64,000 nucleotides of DNA from Mesorhizobium sp. YM1C-6-2 (GCF_003666685.1 NZ_RCIZ01000003.1:434001-498000); one strand, 5' to 3'; positions 43,153 to 51,883 are shown, counted from the first letter of the stretch. Numbers and translations: made by a program. The notes: a model not told the origin generated them from the sequence alone.

Positions 43153-44349
43153 CTATCGGTCGAGGACCGAACGGATCTCCACGATCTGCGAGCGGGCCCG
43201 CAGCAGGTTGAAGCCCATCGTGGCGAGGTGGGAGGGGAAGATGAAGCTCGACTCGTTGCCGTTGGAGATCAGCCAGGGCTGCATGTTGAGGGCATCGCGC
43301 ATCTGGGTGGTCAAGGTTTCCCAGAGCACCGTGATGTTGCGTTCCCTGACCACGGCGGAGAAGTCCGAGCGGGCAGCGGTCAGGATGCCGTAATAGGCGT
43401 AAAGCTGGCCGTAGGCGAACCAGAAGCGGTCGTCGGCGCGCGGATCGAACCATCCGGCATCGGAATATTCGATCTGACCGCGCAGGATGTCCGAGGTGGA
43501 GCCCATGTCGCCGGCGATGCGGTCGAGGAACAGAAGCAGGTTGTCGGCGCGTGCGTCGAAGGTGACCTGGCATTGCGTCAGGCTGGAGTTGTAGGCGCGC
43601 AGTTTCCTGATCGCGTCGCGGTAGACGCTCGGCGTCGGGCGGGTCGGACCGCGCAGTCCGATGTACCAGGCGTCCTCGTCCCAGGCGAGCGCGGTGCGGG
43701 CGTCCTGCAGGTTCTGGTCGATGCGCGAGGTGCCGCGGGCGCGGCCGAGCGTATCGACCAGCTCGGTGGTCGTGCGCCGCATCACCTGGTTGATGCCGAG
43801 CTGGAAGGCGGCCTTGTTGTCGAAGAACGGCGTGTTGCGCCACGGAATGCCGAAAAAGCCGAGCTTGGACGCCAGCATGGAGGAAATCCATGCGTTGCGG
43901 TTGACGTTGAAGTCGACGAGATAGGCCGTCATTTCCGCGATTTCGGAGCGCTTGCAGGTCTGCTGGCCGGGTTCGGCGGGGGCCGCCGGCTGTGTCGCGG
44001 TTCCGCCTTCGGGCTGCTGCGTGCCGGTTGCGGTCGCCTGCGAAGGCGAGGCGATCGGATCGCCGGCGAGGACGTTGGCGGCCTGCGGGGCGGCGGAGGC
44101 GGCCGCGACGGCGTCGGGATAGTCGGGATCGAAATCGTTCCAGAACTGGGTGACGTAGAAGAAATAGGCGTAGGCGACGACGATGCCGGCGAGGATGAGG
44201 CCGAGAACGGCCTTCAGGATCCAGCCGCGCTGCGTGTACCAGCGGCCCGCCCACATGAAGGGCCACAGGATGATGCCGATGACGAAGCCGATGCCGCGGC
44301 CGATCCACTGGAAAACCCGGGTGAAGAAATTCACGATCGGATCGAGCAT
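43153..44349 (-). CDS. DUF2333-family membrane-anchored protein
   Basis: A 398-residue protein. After a short amphipathic start (MLDPIVNFFTRVFQWIGRGI) there are hydrophobic segments near 18-30 and one clear transmembrane helix near 44-66 (AVLGLILAGIVVAYAYFFYV). Then comes an Ala/Pro/Gln/Thr-rich linker (about 80-125) and a large soluble domain (125-398) with FNVNRNAWISSMLASKLGFFG and FPSHLATMGFNLLRARSQIVEI, matching DUF2333. No function is established. It is the last gene of the co-directional AAA+ ATPase cluster, 39 bases from the preceding gene, and probably supplies the membrane anchor. Confidence 0.72.
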   Translation of the reverse strand: MLDPIVNFFTRVFQWIGRGIGFVIGIILWPFMWAGRWYTQRGWILKAVLGLILAGIVVAYAYFFYVTQFWNDFDPDYPDAVAAASAAPQAANVLAGDPIASPSQATATGTQQPEGGTATQPAAPAEPGQQTCKRSEIAEMTAYLVDFNVNRNAWISSMLASKLGFFGIPWRNTPFFDNKAAFQLGINQVMRRTTTELVDTLGRARGTSRIDQNLQDARTALAWDEDAWYIGLRGPTRPTPSVYRDAIRKLRAYNSSLTQCQVTFDARADNLLLFLDRIAGDMGSTSDILRGQIEYSDAGWFDPRADDRFWFAYGQLYAYYGILTAARSDFSAVVRERNITVLWETLTTQMRDALNMQPWLISNGNESSFIFPSHLATMGFNLLRARSQIVEIRSVLDR

Positions 44350-44388
44350 TCCGGCGTCCCCTTGGTTTCCGGGCCTGTGTGGGATGGT

Positions 44389-45675
44389 CTAGTCGACCAG
44401 CCCGTAGAGGCGCGCGCGATAGCCCGCCTCGTCTCTCAGATATGTGGTTTTCAGCGTGTCCACAACATGGGCGCGCCAGAGTTCCGGCCAGCCCTCGTAA
44501 TCCTTGTAGAAACCCTGCTTGTTGAAGATGTAGCGCGAGATGAAGTCGGACGGCACGAAATCCGAGATCAGCCGGTTGGTCAGCCAGGCGTCCGGGTGGT
44601 CGGGCTTGGCGCGCACCACCAGGAAGCGGTGGAGCGGAAACACCTCCTCCAGCTTCAGCTGGCCGTACTGGGCGATCTCGCGCTTGGCCGCATTGAGGAA
44701 GGGGAAGGTGCCCTCGCTGGCGATCTCGGCGGCGTTGGAATGGATCCAGGTCTGCAGCCAGACCTTGTCGACTTCGCGCAAATCCCGCTTCGGCTCGGCT
44801 TCGCGGATAAGGTTCCGGATCGCCATCTCGGCGCGGTGCTCGAGATAGCCCGATGTTTCCAGCCATGAGGCGCGCGGCAGCTCGATGCGGCCGGTCGAGG
44901 CGAGGAAGCGGAAGACGCGGTCGGCGTCGCGGATGGACAGATAGCTGACCTGCCAGGGGCGCGAGCGGCGGAAGCCTGGAGCGGCCGGATCGGAGATGAC
45001 GGTGGTGATGTCGGGATCGACGAAGACGTAAAGCCCGCCGAAATGGCTGGTCCAGTAGGCGTTGTGGCGGAAGATGACCTGGTCCGGCACCAGCGCGTTC
45101 TCGCGGATATCGCCGGTGACCTTCGCCAGTTCCACCATGCGGTCGAGCATGCGGTCGTCGCGCCAGGCGTCGGGCTCCTGCTTCAGCCGGTCGACGAGAC
45201 GGCCGAGCTCGGAGGCCTTGCCGAGCACGTCCTCCGCCGACAGCACACGGAACTCGACCTGGTTGATCGAGAGCAGGTCCTCGATGTCCTCGACCCTGGA
45301 GACGGAGTCCTCGATCTCGCCGTAGATCACATCCTTGATGGTCAGCGCGTCGATGGCGCGGGCGTTCTTCGCGAAGAACTCGTAGACGAGCTGCGAGGTG
45401 TTGGAGAAGGCGGTGTGGACGACCGGCAGGTCCTGCTGCGACGGCGTGAGGATGATGAAGCGGCGGTTGACCTCGTTGGGATCGAGATGCTGGTAGTCGC
45501 CGAGCTCCTCGGCCACCTGAGGCGAGAAGCCGGTGCGGTCGATCTCGAAGGATTTGAGCGCCGTCGGCTTCAGGCCAAAGGCGACGAGCGCCTTGTTGTA
45601 GCGCTCGATGAGATGCGGTTCCTCGACAGGGAGGAGGCGGCCGTAGATGAGTTCGTTGTCGCGCAGGAGGTCCAT
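44389..45675 (-). CDS. Uncharacterised protein of the AAA+ cluster (428 aa)
   Basis: A 428-residue, mostly soluble protein without signal peptide or membrane helices. Noticeable segments are LLPVEEPHLIERYNKALVAF near the start, EDIEDLLSINQVEFRVLSAE, GGLYVFVDPDITTVISDP, and the end RDEAGYRARLYGLVD. It may be the family catalogued as DUF6638, but that label is from memory and not certain. Start ATG 45675 has the Shine-Dalgarno GGAGAAGGA, which is the last part of inverted repeat A of the DUF559 cassette. It belongs to the same transcription direction as the ATPase upstream and DUF2333 downstream. Confidence 0.75.
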   Translation of the reverse strand: MDLLRDNELIYGRLLPVEEPHLIERYNKALVAFGLKPTALKSFEIDRTGFSPQVAEELGDYQHLDPNEVNRRFIILTPSQQDLPVVHTAFSNTSQLVYEFFAKNARAIDALTIKDVIYGEIEDSVSRVEDIEDLLSINQVEFRVLSAEDVLGKASELGRLVDRLKQEPDAWRDDRMLDRMVELAKVTGDIRENALVPDQVIFRHNAYWTSHFGGLYVFVDPDITTVISDPAAPGFRRSRPWQVSYLSIRDADRVFRFLASTGRIELPRASWLETSGYLEHRAEMAIRNLIREAEPKRDLREVDKVWLQTWIHSNAAEIASEGTFPFLNAAKREIAQYGQLKLEEVFPLHRFLVVRAKPDHPDAWLTNRLISDFVPSDFISRYIFNKQGFYKDYEGWPELWRAHVVDTLKTTYLRDEAGYRARLYGLVD

Positions 45676-45679
45676 TATT

Positions 45680-45732
45680 CCTTCTCCCCGTTCACGGGGA
45701 GAAGGTGCCCGAAGGGCGGATGAGGGGCAGCG
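45680..45732. repeat. Inverted repeat A of DUF559 cassette (53 bp)
   Basis: Two consecutive hairpins: CCTTCTCCCCGT-TC-ACGGGGAGAAGG (perfect 12-bp stem) and GCCC-GAA-GGGC, then GGATGAGGGGCAGCG. It matches the reverse complement of repeat B (46159-46211) at 52 of 53 bases; the one difference is in the hairpin loop. It abuts the start of the 428-aa gene and provides its ribosome-binding site. Confidence 0.95.
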
Positions 45733-45739
45733 AGAGCTT

Positions 45740-46156
45740 TCAAGATCTTGCTCCGTCCTCATTGATTGCCGGCAGGAATTTCATTTCGTTCGAGATCATC
45801 TTCCGATCAAGCCGCCCATCCAGTGTTGCGACGACCACTTCCAGCGCACCTTGCAGGTCTCGCATGACATCCGCGTGCCAAAGCCTCAGTACGGACCAGC
45901 CGTTCCGATTCATCGTATCATCGCGAAACCGATCACGCGCACTTCCGGCGTGTTGGCTTCCATCTATCTCAACAACCACGTTCTTTTCGCGGCAGGCAAA
46001 ATCGGCGAAGAACGGCCCTATCGGAAGCTGGCGGACGAATTTGTAGCCGTTCAGTCGACGGCCGCGCAGTTCCTGCCACATCAATTCCTCCGCTGCGTTC
46101 TCGACTTTGCGAAGCTGTCGTGCACGTCCGATTTTGTTCAGATTTCCTCCACGCAT
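45740..46156 (-). CDS. DUF559 (Vsr-like endonuclease fold) protein
   Basis: A 138-residue DUF559 protein, a branch of the PD-(D/E)XK/very-short-patch-repair nuclease fold. The core runs FVRQLPIGPFFADFAC, then VVVEIDGSQHAGSARDRFRD, then NGWSVLRLWHADVMRDL. Candidate catalytic residues are D52, E63 and D65 with H69. Biochemical function is unproven in this family. ATG 46156 is preferred because GAGGGG from repeat B lies about eight bases upstream. ATGs at 46171 and 46222 would start inside or beyond the repeat. The gene is bracketed by 53-bp inverted repeats and interrupts the AAA+ cluster. Confidence 0.85.
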   Translation of the reverse strand: MRGGNLNKIGRARQLRKVENAAEELMWQELRGRRLNGYKFVRQLPIGPFFADFACREKNVVVEIDGSQHAGSARDRFRDDTMNRNGWSVLRLWHADVMRDLQGALEVVVATLDGRLDRKMISNEMKFLPAINEDGARS

Positions 46157-46158
46157 GG

Positions 46159-46211
46159 CGCTGCCCCTCATCCGCCCTTCGGGCACCTTCTCCCCGTAAA
46201 CGGGGAGAAGG
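46159..46211. repeat. Inverted repeat B of DUF559 cassette (53 bp)
   Basis: Inverted partner of repeat A, with the same two hairpins; the large stem reads CCTTCTCCCCGT-TT-ACGGGGAGAAGG on the minus strand. Its outer end lies three bases from the stop codon of the AAA+ ATPase gene, and its inner end two bases from the DUF559 ATG. Confidence 0.95.
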
Positions 46212-46214
46212 AAA

Positions 46215-48125
46215 CTACGCATTCCACAGCCCCTTCTGCTTCAGTTCCTCCATCTCGCGCGCGGCGCGTTCGCGCAGGCGGGCGTCGCGCAGGAGCTTTT
46301 CGACCGCCGCGTCATCGGCACGGTCGGAGTAGCGGAACTCGCTGTCGGCGTAGCGGTTGATCTCCTGCATGACCATCGCCATGTCGAAGGGACCGCGCAG
46401 CTCCTCGATCATCGCCTTCTTCTCGTCGTAGCCCTTGTGCATGAAGGTCTCGGGCTTCTCGAACCAGTCGTCGGGCAGCTCGATGTCCATGGCGCGCATC
46501 TTGATGGCGTCGGTGACGTTCTTGATGGCGCGGCCGGTGAAGCGCGGCTCGGCCTCCTTGATCCTATGCAGATAGGCGCCGACATCGGCCATGGTCTTCG
46601 GCTGGCCGTTCTCCTTCATGAAGCGCTCGTAGACCTGCATCAGGCCATCCTCATGCGGCTTCGAATGGCTTTCATAGGCGGTGTCGACGGCGCGCTGGAT
46701 CTCCTGCGCCGCGTAGAGCCGGTGCTCGCCGAGCGGTATCTCGTGGTTCTTGCCGGCGAGGAGGACAAAAATGTCGATGTAGTCGTCGCGCGTCTGCGGC
46801 CCGTCGACCAGCCAGCGGGCGCCGGCGCGCTGGCGGAGCGCATCGTCGACATTCTCGGGATAGTTGGAGAACATGCCGAAGGTCGAGTTGCCGCGGATGA
46901 CTGTCATCGCGCCGGAGAAGGCCGCCATCAAGACGCCGGTGATCTCGTGCTGGCCGGCGGAGGCGCGGTCGTCGGAACGCTTCGCCGCCACCTGGTCGAT
47001 GTCGTCGATGGTGCCGAAGCCGATGGCGCGCGGGTTGAGCACGTTGTCGATGAAGGCGCGGCAGTTCTGGCCCGACTTGCCCTGGTAGGACGAGATCTGG
47101 TCGACGCCGAAATTCTCGTAGTGGAAGGGGTAGCCGGCAACCTGGCAGTAGCCGTTGACGAGGCCGGCGATCATCTGGATCAGCGTCGTCTTGCCGGTGC
47201 CCGGCGCGCCGTCGCCGATAAAGGTGAAGAGGAAGCCGCCAAGCTCGACGAAGGGGTTCATCTGGCGGTCGAAGTCGTAGGCCATCAGCATCTTGGCGAG
47301 CTTGACCGACTGGTACTTGGCGATGTGGTTGCCGACGACCTCTTCGGGCTTCTTGAAGGTCATCTCCAGCGGCTTGGATCGCTTGCCGGGCGCGACGTCG
47401 AAGCCGTCGAGGGTAAAATCGTCGGCGTCGATGCGGATGTGGGCGTCCTCGAAGGCGCCCAGCCCGTCAAAGCGGCCTTTTCGAGTCAGAAGACCGTCTA
47501 TTGCAACGCGAGCGAAACTCTTGGCGCGCAGTGCGAGGTCGGAGTCGGCCTTGGCGCCCGACAGAGCGCCGTCCAGCCCGGCGACCATCGATTTCAGCGC
47601 GTCCTGCGGCGTGTCGAAGAGGAAATCGGGCTCCTCGACGTCGTTGGGTGCCTCGCCGTCGGCGTCTATGAGCTGGAGGAGGTAGGAGGCAAAGGCGAAG
47701 GCCGAAACGTAGGCCGATGCCGAGAGCAGCTTCTTGAAGCGCGTCGCGTCGTCGCCTTCGAGCGGCGCCCGGGCGTTCTTGGCCTGCAGGCTCTCCAGCT
47801 CGCCGGCGCGGGCGAAGACGTCGGAGATGGCGAGGGCAATCGAGAGGCCGCGCCGCGCGCGGTAGAGCAGCGTGTGCTGGGCGATCGAGAGAAGCTGGTC
47901 GTCCGGCTTCACCGACGCCACGGTCTTCGCCAGCTCGACCTCGCGCGTCTTGCGCACCGAGCCGGTCGAGACGGTGGAGACGAAGCGCCGGTTGGTGCCG
48001 GCAAGCGCGGTGCCGGATTCGCGCGACGAATCCTCCAGCACGACGACGCGGGTGATCATCGACTGCGCAGTGGCACGTTGCTTCTCGATGTCGGCTTCGG
48101 GGATGGTGGTCAGGCCGGTGTCCAT
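46215..48125 (-). CDS. AAA+ ATPase of an uncharacterised cluster
   Basis: A 636-residue protein. The first 290 residues are a helical region without recognised domain. The AAA+ module follows: Walker A GDGAPGTGKTT (304-314), a Walker B-like stretch AIGFGTIDDIDQVA (367-380) with Asp residues instead of the usual Asp-Glu, sensor-1 Asn in RGNSTF (about 411-416), and arginine-finger candidates RQRAGAR (431-437). The C-terminal helical part is rich in Glu and Lys. No transmembrane helix or signal peptide. Sensor and finger suggest an oligomeric remodelling ATPase. It sits between two unknown proteins in a co-directional cluster; partner proteins include a coiled coil and a membrane protein. Confidence 0.85.
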   Translation of the reverse strand: MDTGLTTIPEADIEKQRATAQSMITRVVVLEDSSRESGTALAGTNRRFVSTVSTGSVRKTREVELAKTVASVKPDDQLLSIAQHTLLYRARRGLSIALAISDVFARAGELESLQAKNARAPLEGDDATRFKKLLSASAYVSAFAFASYLLQLIDADGEAPNDVEEPDFLFDTPQDALKSMVAGLDGALSGAKADSDLALRAKSFARVAIDGLLTRKGRFDGLGAFEDAHIRIDADDFTLDGFDVAPGKRSKPLEMTFKKPEEVVGNHIAKYQSVKLAKMLMAYDFDRQMNPFVELGGFLFTFIGDGAPGTGKTTLIQMIAGLVNGYCQVAGYPFHYENFGVDQISSYQGKSGQNCRAFIDNVLNPRAIGFGTIDDIDQVAAKRSDDRASAGQHEITGVLMAAFSGAMTVIRGNSTFGMFSNYPENVDDALRQRAGARWLVDGPQTRDDYIDIFVLLAGKNHEIPLGEHRLYAAQEIQRAVDTAYESHSKPHEDGLMQVYERFMKENGQPKTMADVGAYLHRIKEAEPRFTGRAIKNVTDAIKMRAMDIELPDDWFEKPETFMHKGYDEKKAMIEELRGPFDMAMVMQEINRYADSEFRYSDRADDAAVEKLLRDARLRERAAREMEELKQKGLWNA

Positions 48126-48176
48126 GAAGCGTTCCTGATTTTGGCGGTTGTGTGCCGCCGGGTCGACGACAAGCGA

Positions 48177-49325
48177 TCACACATCCGAGATCACCTGTCC
48201 CTTCGACAGGATGTGAACCTTGTAGCCGGAGAAGATCTTCTGTGCCTCGCCGGCGGCGTAGAGCGCCTGGTAAGCCTCGTGCGGGATCAGCGCGTGCTTC
48301 TCATAGCTCGACACACCCTGGCGCGCGGCTTCGAGGTCGTCGGTGTTGATGTAGAATTCCTCGGACGGCTGCTCGCTGGAGAACAGGCCCTTGCGGCCGG
48401 GCCGCTCGGCCTTCGAATAGATCTCCTGGATCGTCCAGGTCAGCAGCCACGCGTTCTCGGCCTTGCGCACCTTGGAGAGCACTTCCGACACGGTCGAATT
48501 GTGCTCGGTGATGCCGGCCGAATAGAAGGGGCCGAGCACGACGCGCCGGAGCTGCTTGGGATGCAGCGTCGGGAAATCCTTGTCGAGATTGCCGGCGATG
48601 GTGGCCGGCGAAAGCGTGTAGGCCGAGTTCTTCTCGGTGAAGTCGTCGAAGCGGTGGGCGAGCTCGGGATTGAGCAGGCCTTCGACGGGAAGCGGGATCT
48701 CGACCTTCTCGTTGAGCTTGCCGTTGTCGGTGACGAGCTGACGAACCATCGCCTCCGAGGAATCCTCGACGGTGGCCATGTAGATCAGCGGCAGGTTGGC
48801 GGTGCCGTCGAACGCTGCCCAGTGCACGAGGTAGAAGGGCCGCATCGCCTTGGGATTGACCGAGACCTTGACCGTCCTGGCGAGCGAGAAGGGCCCGAAT
48901 ATGTCGCCGTCCTTCACGTCCTCCAGATAGAGCCTTTCGGCCATCGACTTCTGCAGCGCCGCCGGGAACTCCTTGTGGCGCAGGATGAAGTCGGCCATCT
49001 CGGCGCGCAGTTCGTCGGGCGCCGGGATGTTGGTTAGCCGCTGCTCGGCCTGACGGCGGTCGTTCTCCAGCTCGAGCAGGTTCTGGAAGACCGGGAAGCC
49101 GCTCTCCGCGCGGGAAATGCGGAAGCTGTCCATGAAGCCCAGCCGGTTCCTCCAGCAGGCGAAGGATGTCTCCAGCCGGGTGATGTACTCGGCGACGACC
49201 CGGGCGACGATGCCGTGCCGGTAGAGCGGCGAGCGGTCGTCGCGCATGAATATCTCGAGGCCGCCGAGCGCTGCCGCGATGGCATCGAAATAGCGGACCG
49301 CCGGATCGTCGACTGAGGTGATCAT
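48177..49325 (-). CDS. Uncharacterised protein of the AAA+ cluster (382 aa)
   Basis: A 382-residue soluble protein; opening MITSVDDPAVRYFDAIAAAL, with YITRLETSFACWRNRLGFMDSF, FYLVHWAAFDGTANLPLIYM and VHILSKGQVISDV at the end. It has mixed alpha/beta composition, without signal peptide, membrane span or known catalytic motif. It is spaced 51 bases from both neighbours in the same direction, between the coiled-coil gene and the ATPase gene. No family is recognised with confidence. Confidence 0.75.
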   Translation of the reverse strand: MITSVDDPAVRYFDAIAAALGGLEIFMRDDRSPLYRHGIVARVVAEYITRLETSFACWRNRLGFMDSFRISRAESGFPVFQNLLELENDRRQAEQRLTNIPAPDELRAEMADFILRHKEFPAALQKSMAERLYLEDVKDGDIFGPFSLARTVKVSVNPKAMRPFYLVHWAAFDGTANLPLIYMATVEDSSEAMVRQLVTDNGKLNEKVEIPLPVEGLLNPELAHRFDDFTEKNSAYTLSPATIAGNLDKDFPTLHPKQLRRVVLGPFYSAGITEHNSTVSEVLSKVRKAENAWLLTWTIQEIYSKAERPGRKGLFSSEQPSEEFYINTDDLEAARQGVSSYEKHALIPHEAYQALYAAGEAQKIFSGYKVHILSKGQVISDV

Positions 49326-49376
49326 GCGCGGCCTTCCGGGAGCACCAGCAAATTCAAACCAGCAACCTGGCTCCGG

Positions 49377-50465
49377 CTACGCCTGCACGTAGTCCGACGC
49401 GTTATGCTTGCGCATGACCTCGTCGAAGCGGCGGGCAAAGGCGTCGTCGGCGAGCTTCTTGCGGCGCTGGATGTCGGCCGTCGAGACCATGTTCTTCTCG
49501 TGCAGCTCCAGGAGGTCGCCGATATGCTTCTGGGCGGCGGCGCCGATGCCGGCCATCGTCTCCTCGGCCGTGTTGTCGACCCGGCTGCCCAGCGTGTTGA
49601 TCTTGTGCGCGACCTCCTGCTGGGCGGCGGTCTTCAGCGAATCCTCCAGCGCCTTGTAGAGCACGATGCGCTGCTCGGTATCGATCGACAGCTTGTTGAT
49701 CAGCGTGTTCTGCGCGGCGATCTGGTTGTTGAGCGAATCGACGAAGGTCTGGAACATGGAGGTGTAGCGCTCCAGCGTCTGGCTCTCGGCGAGCAGTTCC
49801 TGCTCCTTGGCCTGCTTCTCATTATATTCGGTGGCGAGTTTCGAGCGTTCGCCCTCGAGCTGGGTGCGCTCGGTCTGGTTGGTGGAGGCGGCGATCCTGT
49901 TCTCGATGTCGAGGAGCAGCGGATTGATCTCCTCGATGCGCTTCTGCACCGCCGTCAGGTTCTCGATGGTTGCCTTGCGGCGCTCGATTACCTGGGCGAG
50001 GCTGGTCTCGGAGGTGGCGTAGCGCTGTTCCAGCACCTGCTTTTGCGCCTTCAGGATGCCGACGATGGTGTCCGACTTCGACAGCAGTTCCTGCAGATTG
50101 CCCGACAGGGAGGTGTTGCGAACCCGCTCGGTGCGCATGCGCTGCTTCGATTCGGCGGAGAATATGCCGATGAAGGTCTCCCAGCCGGTGAAGCTCTTCA
50201 TGTTCTCGAACTCGGTGCCGAAGACGTTGGTGGCGTCCTCGAGCCCGATGATCAGGTCGGCGATGTTGGCCTCCATCACCTTCTGCTGATTGATCACGTC
50301 CTCGATGCGGGCGTTCTCGATGTCGAAGTCGGTCGCGCCGATCTTCTGGTCGGACTGGGCGAGCCTGTCGAGCATTGTGCCGGACTGGTCGATCTTGGAG
50401 CGCATCTCCTCCACGACCTCCCTGGTCTTGGCAATCTCGGCATCGAAGTTCTGCAGTGTCGCCAT
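49377..50465 (-). CDS. Coiled-coil protein, first gene of the AAA+ cluster
   Basis: A 362-residue, almost entirely alpha-helical protein, rich in Gln, Glu, Asn, Thr and Ile, with long coiled-coil segments (about 1-40, 135-200, 205-265 and 270-300). Segments such as MFQTFVDSLNNQIAAQNTLI and TEQRIVLYKALEDSLKTAAQ recall the TelA/toxic-anion-resistance group, but this is an impression, not an assignment. No signal peptide or membrane helix. As the first gene of the run, with a 284-base promoter region shared with choX, it may set expression for all five genes. Confidence 0.75.
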   Translation of the reverse strand: MATLQNFDAEIAKTREVVEEMRSKIDQSGTMLDRLAQSDQKIGATDFDIENARIEDVINQQKVMEANIADLIIGLEDATNVFGTEFENMKSFTGWETFIGIFSAESKQRMRTERVRNTSLSGNLQELLSKSDTIVGILKAQKQVLEQRYATSETSLAQVIERRKATIENLTAVQKRIEEINPLLLDIENRIAASTNQTERTQLEGERSKLATEYNEKQAKEQELLAESQTLERYTSMFQTFVDSLNNQIAAQNTLINKLSIDTEQRIVLYKALEDSLKTAAQQEVAHKINTLGSRVDNTAEETMAGIGAAAQKHIGDLLELHEKNMVSTADIQRRKKLADDAFARRFDEVMRKHNASDYVQA

Positions 50466-50749
50466 CTAGATGTCTCCCGGCTTCGCTTGACGCGTGCGGA
50501 ATATATGAGGGGCTGGTATCGATTAAAAGACGGGAACGCAGCGGCCGGGACGATTCCCGGGTCGCGGGCGGAGGCGCCGGCCACGGGTTTCGGCTGTCGC
50601 AAAATGCCCGCCTATGTCGCAGGCGGATCAACAGGCGACGCCAGACGCTGCGTCATGCCGCTTGAATCCATATGAAAATGGTGTTTGGCTTGGGGAACAG
50701 GGGCGGAGCGGCAGCCGCCGCCCCGTTCGGGCAAAAATGGGAGAAATTC
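50466..50749. other. Divergent promoter region, AAA+ cluster / choX
   Basis: A 284-base spacer with no credible gene. Directly before choX is an A-rich segment GCAAAAATGGGAGAAATTC containing the Shine-Dalgarno GGGAGAA. No clear operator palindrome is seen for choline regulation. Confidence 0.4.
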
Positions 50750-51694
50750 ATGTCGCATTTCAAGTCGTTCGCGGCCGGCCTCGGGCTGGCTGCAATGCTT
50801 TCCACGGGGGCTTTCGCGGCCGACCCTGAAAGCTGCAAGGCGGTCAAGTTCGCCGATGTCGGCTGGACCGACATCACCGCCACCACCGCGACCGCCTCCG
50901 TGATTCTCGAAGCGCTCGGCTATGCGCCGGAGGTGCAGGTGCTTTCGGTGCCGGTCACCTACACCTCGCTTTCGTCCAAGGACATCGACGTCTTTCTCGG
51001 CAACTGGATGCCGACCATGGAAGCCGACATCAAGCCTTATCTCGAAGACAAGTCGGTCGAGTCGATCAAGATGAACCTGGAAGGCGCGAAGTACACGCTC
51101 GCCGTGCCGAAATACACCTACGAGGCCGGGCTCAAGAGTTTCGAGGACATCGCCAAGTTCAAGGACAAGCTCGGCAACAAGATATACGGCATCGAAGCCG
51201 GCAATGACGGCAACCGGCTCATCCTCGACATGATCTCGGCCAACCAGTTCGGCCTCGAAGGTTTCGAGCTGGTCGAGAGCTCGGAGGCCGGCATGCTGGC
51301 CGCCGTGCAGAAGGCCGCCGGCTCCAAGCAGGACGTCGTGTTCCTCGGCTGGGAGCCGCATCCGATGAACGCCAATATCGAGATGGAATACCTGTCGGGC
51401 GGTGACGACGTGTTCGGCCCCAACTTCGGCGGCGCCACCGTGCACACCAATGTGCGCGCCGGCTATGTCGGCGAATGCCCGAATGTCGGCAAGTTCGTCT
51501 CCAACCTCGTCTTCTCCCTGGAGATGGAGAACGAGATCATGGGCGCGATCCTCAACGACAGCAAGGACCCGAAGGCCGCCGCCACCGAGTGGCTGCAGGC
51601 CAATCCTGATACGGTCACCCCCTGGCTCGAAGGCGTGACCACCATTGACGGCGGCGACGCAGCGGCGGCGGTGAAGTCGGCGCTCGGTGCGTGA
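50750..51694 (+). CDS. choX: Choline ABC transporter substrate-binding protein ChoX
   Basis: A 314-residue periplasmic binding protein of the ProX/OpuAC group. Signal peptide residues 1-23 (cleaved after AFAA). The choline-binding aromatic box and family segments are visible: KFADVGWTDITATTATASVI, DVFLGNWMPTMEADIKPY, YGIEAGNDGN and VVFLGWEPHPMNANIEMEYL. ChoX binds choline with high affinity and acetylcholine weakly. ATG 50750 is chosen; an upstream in-frame ATG would add a non-signal extension. It begins the choXWV operon; a palindromic element separates it from choW. Confidence 0.95.
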   Translation: MSHFKSFAAGLGLAAMLSTGAFAADPESCKAVKFADVGWTDITATTATASVILEALGYAPEVQVLSVPVTYTSLSSKDIDVFLGNWMPTMEADIKPYLEDKSVESIKMNLEGAKYTLAVPKYTYEAGLKSFEDIAKFKDKLGNKIYGIEAGNDGNRLILDMISANQFGLEGFELVESSEAGMLAAVQKAAGSKQDVVFLGWEPHPMNANIEMEYLSGGDDVFGPNFGGATVHTNVRAGYVGECPNVGKFVSNLVFSLEMENEIMGAILNDSKDPKAAATEWLQANPDTVTPWLEGVTTIDGGDAAAAVKSALGA

Positions 51695-51701
51695 TACGCT
51701 T

Positions 51702-51860
51702 CCCTCCCCCTTTCGGGGAGGGTCGGTCCGCGTGAGCGGATCGGGGTGGGGTCTGGAGGGGCCGCGCTCGGCGTTTTCCTTGCGCCGTGTCCTTACCAGG
51801 CCACCCCACTCGTCCGACCGCCTGCGGCGGTTGCCTGTCCTCCCCTCGCCGGGGAGGGAA
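51702..51860. repeat. Head-to-head palindromic repeats in the choX-choW gap
   Basis: Copy 1 (51702-51753) begins CCCTCCCC-CTTTC-GGGGAGGG followed by GTCCGC-GTGA-GCGGAT and GGGGTGGGG. Copy 2 (51802-51859), on the opposite strand, has the same order: CCCTCCCC-GGCG-AGGGGAGG, then ACCGCCG-CAGG-CGGT and GTGGGG. Such paired elements resemble BIMEs and here may protect the choX message from decay, giving excess binding protein. Confidence 0.75.
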
Positions 51861-51883
51861 ATTCCTGAAGGAGGGGCCCGCGC

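Noticed and set aside
46437-49037. An 866-codon open frame on the plus strand
   Set aside because: It is antisense to the AAA+ ATPase and its upstream neighbour, with Val/Gly/Asp-rich low-complexity translation typical of the shadow of GC-rich genes.
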